64,000 nt of DNA from Stentor roeselii (taxonomy: Eukaryota; Ciliophora; Heterotrichea; Heterotrichida; Stentoridae), in NCBI GenBank assembly GCA_006503475.1, contig RSEH01000081.1:62001-126000 (forward strand). Reading direction: 5' to 3'. The notes beneath the pieces were generated by a model, which worked only from the letters and a program-made list of their open reading frames with translations, did not search any database and had not been told where the DNA came from. Of this stretch, positions 28,172 through 38,232 are shown piece after piece (within the stretch, counting starts at the first letter, position 1; the number at the start of each line of letters is the position of its first letter). A program made the position numbers and the translations under genes.

Positions 28172-29716
28172 TTATAATTCTTCTTTAACAGGCTCAAATG
28201 ATTCAACCTCTTTTTGAGTATTCCTTAGTTCTTCTTTTTCCTGTTCATCTAAATGGGGAAGTTCGGGGAGTTTGATTCCATGGGTTGATTTCGCTTCAAC
28301 AAACTTCATGATTTCTAATGCAGTCACCTGTCCACTAAATTTAATCAAGTTTTGTGCATCCCCCTTGAAAAACACAGCAGGAATTTTTCCACTATCAATT
28401 TTTTCATGTATTTTATTCAAAGCAGCATCAAAAGCAACAACATTAAGCCCTTCAATTCCAATTTCATTAAACCTTTTACAAACCCTGTTAAAAACCCCAG
28501 CAGCTTTCTGACTTTCCTTACTCAAATGACTAGAAAAAACAATTAAAAGACTATCTTTTTCTCCAAAAACCTGTTCCTCAAAATTATCCCCATCAACAAC
28601 TTGACAATTATCAAGTTTCACTCCATTAAACTCATATTTTCCAGAATAATTATTTTTCTTTCCATCAATATACCCTTGAACAAAGTGATCAATTTGTTTT
28701 TCACTGATTTCAACACCTTCAGTCATTGGATAATTGACGAAATTTCTAGAGTTAAACGAAACAGCCGGTAAAATTTCAGTGCTAAGTCCAAGTCTTTTCT
28801 TTTTTTCAATGTATTCCGGGTTTGTAGCGTTAAGCCAGACATATTTCACTTTTCCTTCGAATTTTCTGGCACTTTTTCTGAATTCTTCCAAGTAACTTGG
28901 CGTGTAAGAGTTTTTTGGGTCGACAAACATGATTAACATTGGCGCGGGGCTTACGGCGTACATTTGGAAGTTGTAAGGAGTGAGCTCTTCGACTAGAGCA
29001 TTCGCGTGAGTTAAGATCCAGGATCTTATGTCTTGAGGCACTTCTAGGTCGAGGTATTTGGTATCATCTACCCTCATTAGGATTAACGTGTTCATTTGAT
29101 TTATTTCAGGATGGAATTTTCGTACTTCTGAAATTATGTTTTTGTTTGTCACTGCTCGGAAGTCGGAAGCGAACCAGTTTGATATCGGGCTTAAGGCAGC
29201 TTGATAGTCTTCCAGTAAATCAGTATCTGTGACCAGGGCCAAGATCTTCAACGACTGAAATCCTCCAGTAGGCGGCTTAAGAAATTCAAGGACATCCTCA
29301 ACCTTATCCATGACATGAACAGGAGAAATCAACTTATCAGCGAATCTGAGTATTTTAAGTGCATCCATCAAATCATGGTACTTATAAAATACCCCTTTCC
29401 TCACTCCATAAAGTTGAGGAAGACGATCGATATCACTGATGTACTTCTTTATGAAAGATGAAGAAGATACATCATGTCTCATCAAAGGGACTTTAGGTGA
29501 ATATTTCGCAGCAGTCTCCATAAAAGTACTGTAAATCGGTTCATGTTTGCAGCAGTCTTCACAGTCTTTTGATGTCAGGCCTATCAGGAAAATTGACTCT
29601 TTTTTTATTATGTCTTTCAACTGACGCTCTGAGGTTATGTTGAAGGTACCCACGGACATCACTGGCAACTCACATTCTGACCGGACTAGTGAAAAAAGGA
29701 GCAGCGGGAGAAACAT
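28172..29716 (-). CDS. PDI-like thioredoxin-fold protein of the ER
   Basis: 514 residues. Signal peptide MFLPLLLFSLVRSECELP. The first thioredoxin-like domain has the redox pair in SKDCEDCCKHEP (CEDC, about residue 50) in place of the usual CGHC. Two middle domains resemble the b/b' domains of PDI (for example PAPMLIMFVDP, then AVSFNSRNF). The last thioredoxin-like domain (SLLIVFSSHLSKESQKAAG...IPAVFFKGDAQNLIKFSG) has no CxxC. The C-terminus is KEEL, a KDEL-type ER retrieval signal. The a-b-b'-a' order matches PDI. With an odd first site and an inactive last one it may act more as a chaperone or partial oxidoreductase. The start lies close to a spacer, with no upstream ATG in frame. Confidence 0.86.
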   Translation of the reverse strand: MFLPLLLFSLVRSECELPVMSVGTFNITSERQLKDIIKKESIFLIGLTSKDCEDCCKHEPIYSTFMETAAKYSPKVPLMRHDVSSSSFIKKYISDIDRLPQLYGVRKGVFYKYHDLMDALKILRFADKLISPVHVMDKVEDVLEFLKPPTGGFQSLKILALVTDTDLLEDYQAALSPISNWFASDFRAVTNKNIISEVRKFHPEINQMNTLILMRVDDTKYLDLEVPQDIRSWILTHANALVEELTPYNFQMYAVSPAPMLIMFVDPKNSYTPSYLEEFRKSARKFEGKVKYVWLNATNPEYIEKKKRLGLSTEILPAVSFNSRNFVNYPMTEGVEISEKQIDHFVQGYIDGKKNNYSGKYEFNGVKLDNCQVVDGDNFEEQVFGEKDSLLIVFSSHLSKESQKAAGVFNRVCKRFNEIGIEGLNVVAFDAALNKIHEKIDSGKIPAVFFKGDAQNLIKFSGQVTALEIMKFVEAKSTHGIKLPELPHLDEQEKEELRNTQKEVESFEPVKEEL

Positions 29717-30221
29717 TACGTGTTTATTTTACAAGAAAGGAAAAATGGAAGAGATTTTTTTTGAATGAGTAGATTTCTAGAAGGGTTTGAATTGATTTTT
29801 GAGGGGATCATTGATGAATATAGAATTTTTCACTTGGATTTGAACTTTAAGTTATTAGAGTTTTTTATTGGGTTTCAGAAAATGGGTGTCTCAGGATTCA
29901 GGATAAGCAGGAAGATATTTTTTTGTGTAACACTTTTCAGGTTTTGGGTTATTGTTGCAAGGATGATAATATCTTTGCTATCTATTCCGAATTTCACGAG
30001 ATTTCAGCGACATTTTGAATTGATTTGAATAAGAGTATTATTATTATTATGAAATAGTCTGATCAATATCACCAAAAAATCTTATTATCATCTCCCAGTA
30101 ATTCTAATATCAAAAGTGAACATTCAAAATAGACTTAATCTAACACATTCTTAGTACAATTATTACATTTTCAGTAATTCTAAAATAACTACATCAAATA
30201 ATTAACCCCATTAAAATGAAC
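29717..30221. other. Spacer upstream of the PDI-like gene
   Basis: About 0.5 kb. A plus-strand open frame at 29765-30028 is present but has no recognisable features and lies in the presumed promoter of the PDI-like gene; I do not call it. Confidence 0.35.
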
Positions 30222-30530
30222 TCATCTCATTTAAAATTTCCTCACGAACAAGACCTTCGACCCTTCTTGAATTCATTGCGTCTTACAAGACAGTTTCCCA
30301 ATTAAAACAGAAAAAAATCATAAGAAAAGACTTAATAACAAAAGATATCGATTCTCCGATACTCTCCATAGCCGAAAACTCATTCTGTTGTTACGACATT
30401 AGAGCAAATGAATACCTTCGACATAAAAAGAAATCTAGGAACATGATGAAGAAAATAGTCTGAAATATGATGAATCTTTCAATCTCAACTCTTTTGATTT
30501 AAGAGCCCTTGACTTAACATGAGACTCCCT
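30222..30530 (+). pseudogene. Decayed protein-coding fragment
   Basis: A plus-strand frame at about 30222-30471 gives roughly 83 residues of good coding character (for example TLLEFIASYKTVSQL and IAENSFCCYDIRANEYLRH) but has no ATG and ends in a stop. A second coding-like stretch (DESFNLNSFDLRALDLT) follows in another frame, and no 15-nt GT..AG intron joins them. I infer a decayed host gene of unknown family. It could instead be exons of an unusual gene. Confidence 0.4.
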
Positions 30531-31609
30531 GGATTCGTCTCCAAGTCGCTGGATTTTGAAGTGACTGATTTGATAATAACGAAAAACTCTATAAATATAC
30601 TGAAAGTTTAGAAAAAGCAAAAAATACGATATTGATTTAAAACTTATGAAAAAGGCTGAAAACTTGGACTGGGAAACTCTTTGAAATTCTCAAGTTTTAG
30701 TAAAGTTCGTTTGGGGTTTTTGAATCTTTTAATAAAAAATTAGTTTTACTATTTCTAAACCAAAACAGTTTAAAAAACTAGGAAATTCTGGAAAAGGAAA
30801 ACAAGGATATTAGAGAAAAACTAAAAAAACATAATGAATAGCTCTGCGTGATTTTGGCAAGCATAAAATTTTGATTTGCCTTACAGAAAAAAAAAAGTTT
30901 TCAACTGTTTTGATCGGTCAACTAGAAGTCATTCAGATTTAAATATCGACAAAAGATTGAAAATTTATGAATTTGAATAATTTAAAGTCTAGCCAAGATA
31001 TGAACAAGTGAATGACCCAGATTACCTAAACTATAAGATTGGCGGAGTTTAACCTAGTCATCAATAAATCTACTTTTGAATAATTCAAGTAACTACACTT
31101 CGCACAAATAAATTCATATATAATCACAACTTTCCTAAAATTATTCAGAATTCAATAAAATTGCAATCTCTAAATAAATGGTATTATGCAAAACCATTTG
31201 ACTCTAGAAATAAAAAACTACCCTCCGAACTCGAATAAAAACTTAAGATCTCGAAAAGGTCTAGTCCAGATGTTGAAGAAAACATAAATATCAATAGAAA
31301 TGAAAAACTTTCTTAAAAATTCTCATCTCAAGCAGATCAGAAAAAAACTAAAAACAAACAAAAAACTAAATGAAAACCAAAAAATATCAACTTCCTCAAA
31401 CATCCTCAAAATGTAAAAATCATTCTAAGTAAAACCAAAATAACTCAAAATCCTTCCGAAAAATTCAGAAATCATTTCCGAGATCCTCAAAACTTAAAAA
31501 ATCCCCAAAAACATTAAAAAATCCCTAAAAACTAAAAAATCCCCAAATTCCCTAATTCAATCCCCTAAATCTCTAAATAATTCTCTTCAATCTACCCAAA
31601 AATAATAAA
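30531..31609. other. AT-rich spacer, no gene seen
   Basis: About 1.1 kb. The last 150 bases are A/C-rich with repeated short runs such as aaaaaatccccaaa, probably the 5' flank of the FYVE gene. No open frame or RNA gene is recognised. Confidence 0.4.
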
Positions 31610-32404
31610 ATGCACGTAGCTCGTTCAGATTCCGTCTCTTCAGTCTCTTCAGTCTCCTCAGTATCCTCAAACCCATCAAACCTTCCAAAGCATCCAATGG
31701 GTTCAGGCGAAGTATCTTCTCTAGAATGGAAACTAGACAACAAATGTTTCATCTGCAACAAAAAGTTCGGTTTAGGAGCTCGTCATCACTGTCGTTACTG
31801 CGGAAACTCCGTCTGCGGCAAGCACAGCCTGAAGAAAAAAGTCGACGACTCAGGCGAAAAGACCAGAATCTGCGAAAATTGCGACGTGGAACTAATAAAA
31901 AAGGAAATTCGTGCAGAGATCTATGAAGAACTCGCAAAAATTAATGATAATATTGAAATCGTCAGGGAAAACTACGAAAAAACTGAAGAAGAACGACAGA
32001 GTCAAGCGAAAATCGCAAGTGAAGTTGAAGAACAAATGATTTCTGCCGAAAAAGAATTCAGGGCTAAAGAAGCTGAAATGAATAAAAGGTTAAATGATGA
32101 AATTTTGAATACTCAGAAAAAAGACTTGGCTCTGGAAATCATGAGAAAGGAATTTGATGAGTCTAGGAATAATACTAAAGAAGGTGTTGAGAAGCAAAGA
32201 GAATTAGAAGCGAAAATTGAAGGGATGAGAAATGAGATTACTAAGTTAAGGGAAAATAAAAGAGAGATTAGTGAAAATTTGGAGAGGGCTAATAGGAAAA
32301 TATTAACTGGACTTCCACAGAGTAAGGTGGCTGAGAAACTTTGTGAGACTTGTAAGGAGAGAGTTTTAGGAAGTCTATCAGTGACTTCGTCGTTTAATGA
32401 ATAA
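31610..32404 (+). CDS. FYVE-type zinc finger and coiled-coil protein
   Basis: 264 residues. The N-terminus has a Ser/Val tandem repeat (SVSSVSSVSSVSS, from a 9-bp DNA repeat). FYVE finger about residues 44-101: CFICNKKFGLGARHHCRYCG with the (R)HHCRxCG phosphoinositide-binding signature, then VCGKH and CENC. His65 of GKHS replaces the usual Cys of one pair. Residues about 105-240 are a long coiled coil rich in Glu/Lys, and the tail has CETC. FYVE fingers bind PI3P on endosomes, so this is probably an endosomal tether or adaptor. Confidence 0.88.
   Translation: MHVARSDSVSSVSSVSSVSSNPSNLPKHPMGSGEVSSLEWKLDNKCFICNKKFGLGARHHCRYCGNSVCGKHSLKKKVDDSGEKTRICENCDVELIKKEIRAEIYEELAKINDNIEIVRENYEKTEEERQSQAKIASEVEEQMISAEKEFRAKEAEMNKRLNDEILNTQKKDLALEIMRKEFDESRNNTKEGVEKQRELEAKIEGMRNEITKLRENKREISENLERANRKILTGLPQSKVAEKLCETCKERVLGSLSVTSSFNE
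31627..31668 (+). repeat. Short 9-bp tandem repeat in the FYVE gene
   Basis: Near-perfect copies of tcttcagtc encode the SVS repeat at the N-terminus of the FYVE protein; the later copies have single changes. Confidence 0.7.
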
Positions 32405-32928
32405 GGAAACATTAAGATTATAAACTTATAAGAAACTTTATATGCTCTTTATATTCTAATTTTTAATTGATTTCTAATCCTGGATCTTTAATAAAGTTAA
32501 TTAGATCTTCTGAAGTTAAACTTAAATTAAGTTCTCTTCAGATTTGTAAAGACTTAGATTTTTTCATTATTCCGTTCCTTTTCATCAAGATCTTGATGGA
32601 GCTGCAAAGTCAAATCTTCATCACTATATGAATAACTCCTTCTTTAATTTTCTTGATAATGTTAAACTCTAAGTCCGATTTCTTTGGTTTCGCCACTCAT
32701 TAGTTAATTAAAAGAAACTTGGAGCATGATTTGATTATAATTGATATTAGTGTAGTAGTTATGGAGCTGATCTTTATTTTCTCATCAACTAGATTGAACT
32801 TTATGAAAAAACTCTGGCATTGTTGAATCTTCATCTATGAAATTATTCATGAAACTTGTATTATAAGGGTTAGCATATAATATCTAGTCACTTTTAAGTC
32901 TAAATGATAATTTTAGTCCTAACTAATA
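32405..32928. other. Spacer with possible coding trace
   Basis: About 0.5 kb. A short plus-strand stretch (about 32560-32670) reads as plausible protein in one frame but is closed by stops on both sides. No gene is called; the ABCG promoter should be near the right end. Confidence 0.35.
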
Positions 32929-34728
32929 ATGTCAAATAAACACGGACCATCCATAATCCAAGACCCAGAAAACAACAACGACTCAGCCTCATACGAGCTC
33001 GCCCAGATCAACAAGTCCACATATGAAGTCTCCCTAAGCTGGAAAGACGTAAAATTCTCATTCAAGAACACCCAAATCCTAAAAGGAGTTTCTGGCCAAG
33101 CGAACCCAAAAGAGCTTCTCGCAATAATGGGTTCATCAGGATGCGGAAAAACTTCTCTTCTAAGTATTTTATCAGACCAGCTCTTCCCCAACAACGAGAT
33201 TCAAATATCAGGAACAGTCCAAATTAACACCCAGTCAATAAAGACCCTGAAGTACCAGTCTTACTGTCGATATGTGAACCAACAAGACATTCTTCTCTCA
33301 ACATTGACCCCCAGGGAGTCTTTGTACTTTGCTGCAAAGTTTAAAGTCGGAGGGACTCCATTTCAAATCAATGAAAGAGTTAGGAAATTCTTAGAAAAAC
33401 TCAATTTGGTAAAAGCTGCTGATAATCTTGTAGGAAGTGAAATGAGAAAAGGACTTTCTGGAGGTGAAAAAAAAAGACTTTGCATTGGAATGGAAATGAT
33501 TTCTGATCCGGTTATTTTGATATTGGATGAACCTACTTCTGGACTTGATAGTCATATGGCCAAGATGGTGATTGCTTTGCTGAAGGAAGAAGCGATGAAT
33601 GGAAAAACTGTTATTATGACGATTCATCAGCCTGGACAAGATATTTTTGAAATGATTGATAAGTTAATTCTGATGATTGCCGGTCATTTCATTTATCAAG
33701 GTCCTCGAAGTTCCGCTTTAGACTACATCCAAAAACTAGGATTCACCTGCCCTCCAAAGACCCAAGCTCCTGATTTCTTCATGCGAATCCTTCACCTGAA
33801 GAACAGAAATTCCTTAACTCCAGAAGAGTCAGAAACCATAGAAAAGCTAGTTTCAAACTACAACGAAAAGACTGAAGACCCCTTATCACCAATGCTTCCA
33901 TATTCCCTGAATGAATTTGAGCCAGGGTTATTATATTCAATCAGCCTTTTAGTAAGAAGAAGTTTTCTAAATGCGAAAAGAAATCCTCTTCTCTTTCGAG
34001 TGAAAATCGGTCAAGCTTTAGTGATGGGGACAATTCTTTCACTTCTTTTCAGAGACCTGGGGTACGGCTGGAGACAAGTCAACAATCGAGTCTCTTTACT
34101 TTTTTTCCTTACAGTGAACACGATCATGTTCGGAGTACTGGCCAACTGCGGGTCATTCACTCTGGAAAGACCAATGTTCTTAAAGGACTACAAAGAAGGA
34201 CTATATGGCGTTATTGCTTATTATTACTCAAAGTTCATCGCGGAATTACCTACTGTCATTCTTTTCACCTTGATCTACAGTCTTATTGTTTACTTCTCTT
34301 GTGACCTGAACCGTGAATCAGCGAAACATTATTTTATTTTCTTAGGAATTCAAATGCTCGCTCATATTTGCGGAATGACGATCGGAAACTTTGCTGGATC
34401 GATTGCGCCCAGCTTTGGAATCGCGTCGTTTATTGGGACTTCAAGTTCTGTACCGCTTTTGTTGTTTGCTGGGTATTTGAGTAATACTAATAGTCTTACT
34501 GTTGCTTTTGAATGGGTTAAATATATTTCGCCTTTTTCTAGGGTGTTTGAAGGGTTTGTTTTGAATGAATTTGATGGACTTGATACTGATTTTAGTCCTG
34601 TTGATAGATTGGATTTTACTGGTGAGGTCTGGCATAAGGTGGGAAATTTGATTTTGATTATTTTGGGAAGTATGATTATGGCTCTTAGTGCTTTGAAGAT
34701 CAAGGCTGAGAGATCGAAACTTAGATAG
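32929..34728 (+). CDS. ABCG-family half-transporter (1)
   Basis: 599 residues with the reverse order of ABCG proteins, nucleotide-binding domain first. Walker A GSSGCGKTS, signature LSGGEKKRLCIG, Walker B VILILDEPTSGLD, and the switch His in TIHQPG lie within about residues 45-270. Six transmembrane helices follow (about 350-595), from LLVRRSFLNAKRNP through LLFFLTVNTIMFG to LILIILGSMIMAL. ABCG half-transporters dimerise and move lipids or small hydrophobic molecules. A close paralogue lies 1.25 kb downstream, so the two could form a heterodimer. Start in context ataATGtc. Confidence 0.95.
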   Translation: MSNKHGPSIIQDPENNNDSASYELAQINKSTYEVSLSWKDVKFSFKNTQILKGVSGQANPKELLAIMGSSGCGKTSLLSILSDQLFPNNEIQISGTVQINTQSIKTLKYQSYCRYVNQQDILLSTLTPRESLYFAAKFKVGGTPFQINERVRKFLEKLNLVKAADNLVGSEMRKGLSGGEKKRLCIGMEMISDPVILILDEPTSGLDSHMAKMVIALLKEEAMNGKTVIMTIHQPGQDIFEMIDKLILMIAGHFIYQGPRSSALDYIQKLGFTCPPKTQAPDFFMRILHLKNRNSLTPEESETIEKLVSNYNEKTEDPLSPMLPYSLNEFEPGLLYSISLLVRRSFLNAKRNPLLFRVKIGQALVMGTILSLLFRDLGYGWRQVNNRVSLLFFLTVNTIMFGVLANCGSFTLERPMFLKDYKEGLYGVIAYYYSKFIAELPTVILFTLIYSLIVYFSCDLNRESAKHYFIFLGIQMLAHICGMTIGNFAGSIAPSFGIASFIGTSSSVPLLLFAGYLSNTNSLTVAFEWVKYISPFSRVFEGFVLNEFDGLDTDFSPVDRLDFTGEVWHKVGNLILIILGSMIMALSALKIKAERSKLR

Positions 34729-34917
34729 AGATTAAATAGGTTTATAGGATTTTAGATGGAAAGAGGTAGATGGTTATTTTTAAGATATAGGGGATATATT
34801 GATATTGGAACCTGTAATTTACATAGATTTAATTTTATATGTATGATCATCTTTGAAATGAAAACTTTTAAAAATATCAGGATTTTATTATTTAAGATGG
34901 GTATTTATATTATATCA

Positions 34918-35886
34918 ATGGACACCCAAATTAAGTTTCTCACCTTAAACATGTTCCTTCGTCCCCCAGGTATAAAAACCAACTCCTCAGATTTCAAAGA
35001 CCTCAGAACAAGAATCCTAATCGAATCCATTCTTCCACAATTCGACCTGGTGATTCTCCAAGAAGTATTTTCAACTCTATCAAGCCGAAAGTCCTTAATA
35101 ATCTCAGAATCCGAAAAGCTAGGTTTCTTCTTTTCCCAAATAGGTCCAGAAGCAAGTCCATTCAGTGGAACTTTCACAGACAGTGGGTTGCTAGTTCTTT
35201 CCCGTTTCCCAATCCTAGAATCAGACGAAATAACCTACGAAGACTCAATGAGTTCAGACCGTCTCTCATCAAAAGGTGCGACTTATTCAAAAATCCAAAT
35301 AGGATCATCTTGTATTCACTTATTTTCAACTCACCTTCAGTCTTCTTACACGACTTTTGACTACCAAGAGTTCCTCAGATATAGAATGATTCGAAGGAAA
35401 CAACTTGTCCAACTTAAGAAGTTTATTGATTTAAAAACTGCTGGGTTGAATGAAACTGTTTTAATTGGCGGAGACTTCAATATTGATGGGAAAGAAATAA
35501 TAAAGCCTCCTCTTTTTCAGGTAATTTTTAGGAAGATGAACTCTCAAGATGACTATGAAAATATGTATGCGATTTTAAGTGATTTTGGAAATGAAGAACT
35601 TGTTGATGTTGTTTTAATTAAGTATGAACAACATTTAGCTACTTTTGGAATTGTTGATGAAAGAGGGTTGCCGAAGGAGAAAGTTTTGACACATGCTGAT
35701 GATGCTCGGCTTGATATGTGCCTTGATTATATTTTTTTGAAGAATTCGAAGGTAAGGATTAGGTAGAATTTGGAAATTGACGTTGAAAGTATCAAATTGA
35801 AACCTTTTTATATCACCGGACAACCTGTGACTCAGATTTCTGATCATGTGGGAATAGTTTTTAGCTTTAAAATGAAAAATACTTGA
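34918..35886 (+). CDS. Endonuclease/exonuclease/phosphatase-fold hydrolase, neutral-sphingomyelinase-like
   Basis: 317 residues in two exons. The start is ATG 34918, giving MDTQIKFLTLNMFLRPPG, the beta-strand and Asn that open this fold; an upstream ATG adds 54 residues with no similarity and is not preferred. Landmarks: LVILQEVF (metal-binding Glu), STHLQSSY, GGDFNIDG, LDYIFLK, and, only after the 15-nt intron at 35752-35766 is removed, QISDHVGIVF with the catalytic SDH pair. These fit Mg2+-dependent neutral sphingomyelinases and related phospho(di)esterases. Placement between two ABCG transporters hints at a lipid substrate, but this is inference. Confidence 0.82.
35752..35766 (+). other. 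15-nt intron, phase 0 (sphingomyelinase-like gene)
   Basis: gtaaggattaggtag. Removal joins FLKNSK to NLEIDVESIKLKPF and restores the catalytic SDHVG motif. A at position 10. Confidence 0.9.
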
Positions 35887-35976
35887 GGAAATAAAATTAT
35901 TATTATAAATGAATTAATTGTTATTTTTATTTTGTTAATCATTTACCATGTCACCATATTGCCTTAACTGACTATA

Positions 35977-37806
35977 ATGGCCAGTACCAGGAGAGTTGAA
36001 GCTGAACGTATCTCAGCGGATAATCATAACGATTCTGCATCTTATGAAATAATACAAAATCCGGCCAAGGGCCAAGAAGTTAATCTGATATGGGAGGATA
36101 TTAGGTTTCAAGTAGGGGATCTCGAAATCCTAAAAGGAGTTTCTGGAATCTCTAAGTCTTCGGAGCTGACAGCGATAATGGGATCATCTGGCAGTGGAAA
36201 AACCTCTCTTCTCAGCATTCTATCAAACCAAATCTTCCCTAACCGTAAAAACAAGATATCAGGTACAGTGAGACTAAATGAAAAAACCATAACCGAGCTC
36301 GATTTCCAATCTTTCGTCAAATATGTAATGCAACAAGACATCCTCCTTCCAACCCTGACTCCTCGAGAGACCCTGACATTTGCAGCTCGTTTAAAAGTAG
36401 GAAAAAATAAATCTGAAATCAAATCATTAGTGAACGATCTTTTAGAAAAACTAAAAATTTCAAACGTTTCAGACAACTTAGTCGGAAACGAGTTAATAAA
36501 AGGTCTATCAGGAGGTGAAAAGAAAAGACTCTGCATTGGCTTAGAAATGATTTCTGACCCTCCTGTTCTTTTGCTTGATGAGCCGACATCAGGTCTCGAT
36601 AGTTACACTGCGAAAATCGTGATTGGCCTGTTGAAAGAAACGGCGAAGTCAGGGAAGACAGTTTTGATGACGATTCACCAGCCAAGTCAAGATATTTATG
36701 AAATGATTGACTCTTTGATCTTGATGATCATGGGACATTTCGTTTATCAAGGCCCTGCCGCTCAAGCGAGACTGCACTTTGACGGACTTGGTTTTGTTTG
36801 TCAGGAACACACTCCTCCTCCAGATCACTTCATGAGAATCCTTTATATAAAAAACATCCACAAGTTGATGGAAGACGAAAAAAAGCGAGTGAATGACTTC
36901 ATCACTGCTTATAAGTCAATGTCAACTGAGACCGACCCTCTGTACCACCCAGACCCTCTGCCTTATTCAATGTCTCTGTTCAAGCCAGGGTTTTTAGATG
37001 TTTTTTCACTGTTGCTTTTTCGTTCTTTTGTTAATGCGAAGCGAAATCCGATGCTTTTTGGAGTGAAAATAGTTCAAGCGATTTTCATGGGAACTGTCCT
37101 TGCCCTGCTCTTTAGAGACCTGGGATATGGCAGGACTCAAATAGAAAATCGTAAAGGTTTGTTGTTTTTCGTTACAATTAACACCCTGTTTTTCGGGGTC
37201 ATCGCTAACACCCTGACTTTTCCAGTTGAGAGGCCGATAATGATAAAAGACTATAAAGAAAACTTGTATGGGGTGACTCCTTATTACCTTTCTAAATTTG
37301 TCGCTGAATTACCGATTGTCTTTCTTTTTTCTTTTTTTTATAGTATTATTACTTACTTTGCCACTGACTTGAACCTTGAAACTGCTGATCATTATTTTAT
37401 TTTCTTTGGAATTCATTTCTTGGTGCATTTGTCTGGAATGTGTCTTGGAAACTTAGCAGGAGCTCTGTCGGTTGACTTTGAAGCTGCGAATGTGTATGGA
37501 CCGACTATTGCTGCACCTTTTATGCTTTTTGCAGGGTTTTTTAGTAAATCTGATAGTTTGGCTAGTGCTTTTGAATGGATTAAGTATATTTCGCCGTTTT
37601 CTAGAGGGTATGAAGCGTTTATTTTGAATGAATTAGATGATTTGCCTTATGATAGAGATGATTATAATGGAACTTCTCCGCTTAGTGAACTTGGCTTCGG
37701 TGGTGAAATTTGGCATAAATGTGGAGCTTTATTGCTTATTTGCTTAGGAGCTAGTCTTATTGCATTGGTTTCATTGAAAATTTTAGCGGAGAAAGAAAAA
37801 AGATAG
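35977..37806 (+). CDS. ABCG-family half-transporter (2)
   Basis: 609 residues, closely related along its whole length to the transporter at 32.9-34.7 kb (shared NDSASYE near the N-terminus, LKGVSG, KGLSGGEKKRLCIG, EWIKYISPFSR). Walker A GSSGSGKTS, Walker B VLLLDEPTSGLD, six C-terminal transmembrane helices. Tandem duplication is the simplest origin, with the hydrolase gene between the copies. Start in context ctataATGgc. Confidence 0.95.
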   Translation: MASTRRVEAERISADNHNDSASYEIIQNPAKGQEVNLIWEDIRFQVGDLEILKGVSGISKSSELTAIMGSSGSGKTSLLSILSNQIFPNRKNKISGTVRLNEKTITELDFQSFVKYVMQQDILLPTLTPRETLTFAARLKVGKNKSEIKSLVNDLLEKLKISNVSDNLVGNELIKGLSGGEKKRLCIGLEMISDPPVLLLDEPTSGLDSYTAKIVIGLLKETAKSGKTVLMTIHQPSQDIYEMIDSLILMIMGHFVYQGPAAQARLHFDGLGFVCQEHTPPPDHFMRILYIKNIHKLMEDEKKRVNDFITAYKSMSTETDPLYHPDPLPYSMSLFKPGFLDVFSLLLFRSFVNAKRNPMLFGVKIVQAIFMGTVLALLFRDLGYGRTQIENRKGLLFFVTINTLFFGVIANTLTFPVERPIMIKDYKENLYGVTPYYLSKFVAELPIVFLFSFFYSIITYFATDLNLETADHYFIFFGIHFLVHLSGMCLGNLAGALSVDFEAANVYGPTIAAPFMLFAGFFSKSDSLASAFEWIKYISPFSRGYEAFILNELDDLPYDRDDYNGTSPLSELGFGGEIWHKCGALLLICLGASLIALVSLKILAEKEKR

Positions 37807-38232
37807 GATAGTTTAAGTAGTTTTTAGTAGATTTGATTTTAAAGTTGAGGATTTTAAAATATTTGTCAATTTATGATATTTTAGAGTAATTAATTACATC
37901 AGCAGGTCCTAATATCAACTGAGAAGTAAAATTTATTATTTTAGTTCTGAGTCAAATAGTCATTTTTTTAGATGATTCTTAGGATGGGTTCTTGAAAAAT
38001 TCAAATGGATTAGTTGTCAGTCTTAAAATTACAATGAAAATCGGTAAATATACAAAAAACTAATTTAACCAAATAATTGAACCTTATTACATATAAATTC
38101 AATTTTTTACCTTAATTTTCACTCAATATAAATAAATTCTAAATTAATCATAAGTTTCTTGACTAAAATAAGCATGATAGTAAAAGTATCCTCATTTCAC
38201 TCAATCTATAAAAAACATCTTCTATTACCTAA
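37807..38232. other. Spacer between convergent genes, nothing recognised
   Basis: About 0.43 kb, AT-rich, between the stop codons of the ABCG gene and the Polo kinase gene. No open frame or RNA gene seen. Confidence 0.4.

Noticed and set aside
29765-30028. Plus-strand open frame of 87 residues
   Set aside because: No similarity or features; it lies in the presumed promoter of the PDI-like gene and is A/T-rich chance sequence.
30216-31600. Reading TAA/TAG as glutamine gives a long open frame, as if a ciliate variant code were used
   Set aside because: All well-supported genes in the window use TAA, TAG and TGA as stops (TGA ends the genes at 24967, 35886 and 51342). With stops read as sense any frame is open, and another frame codes better here.
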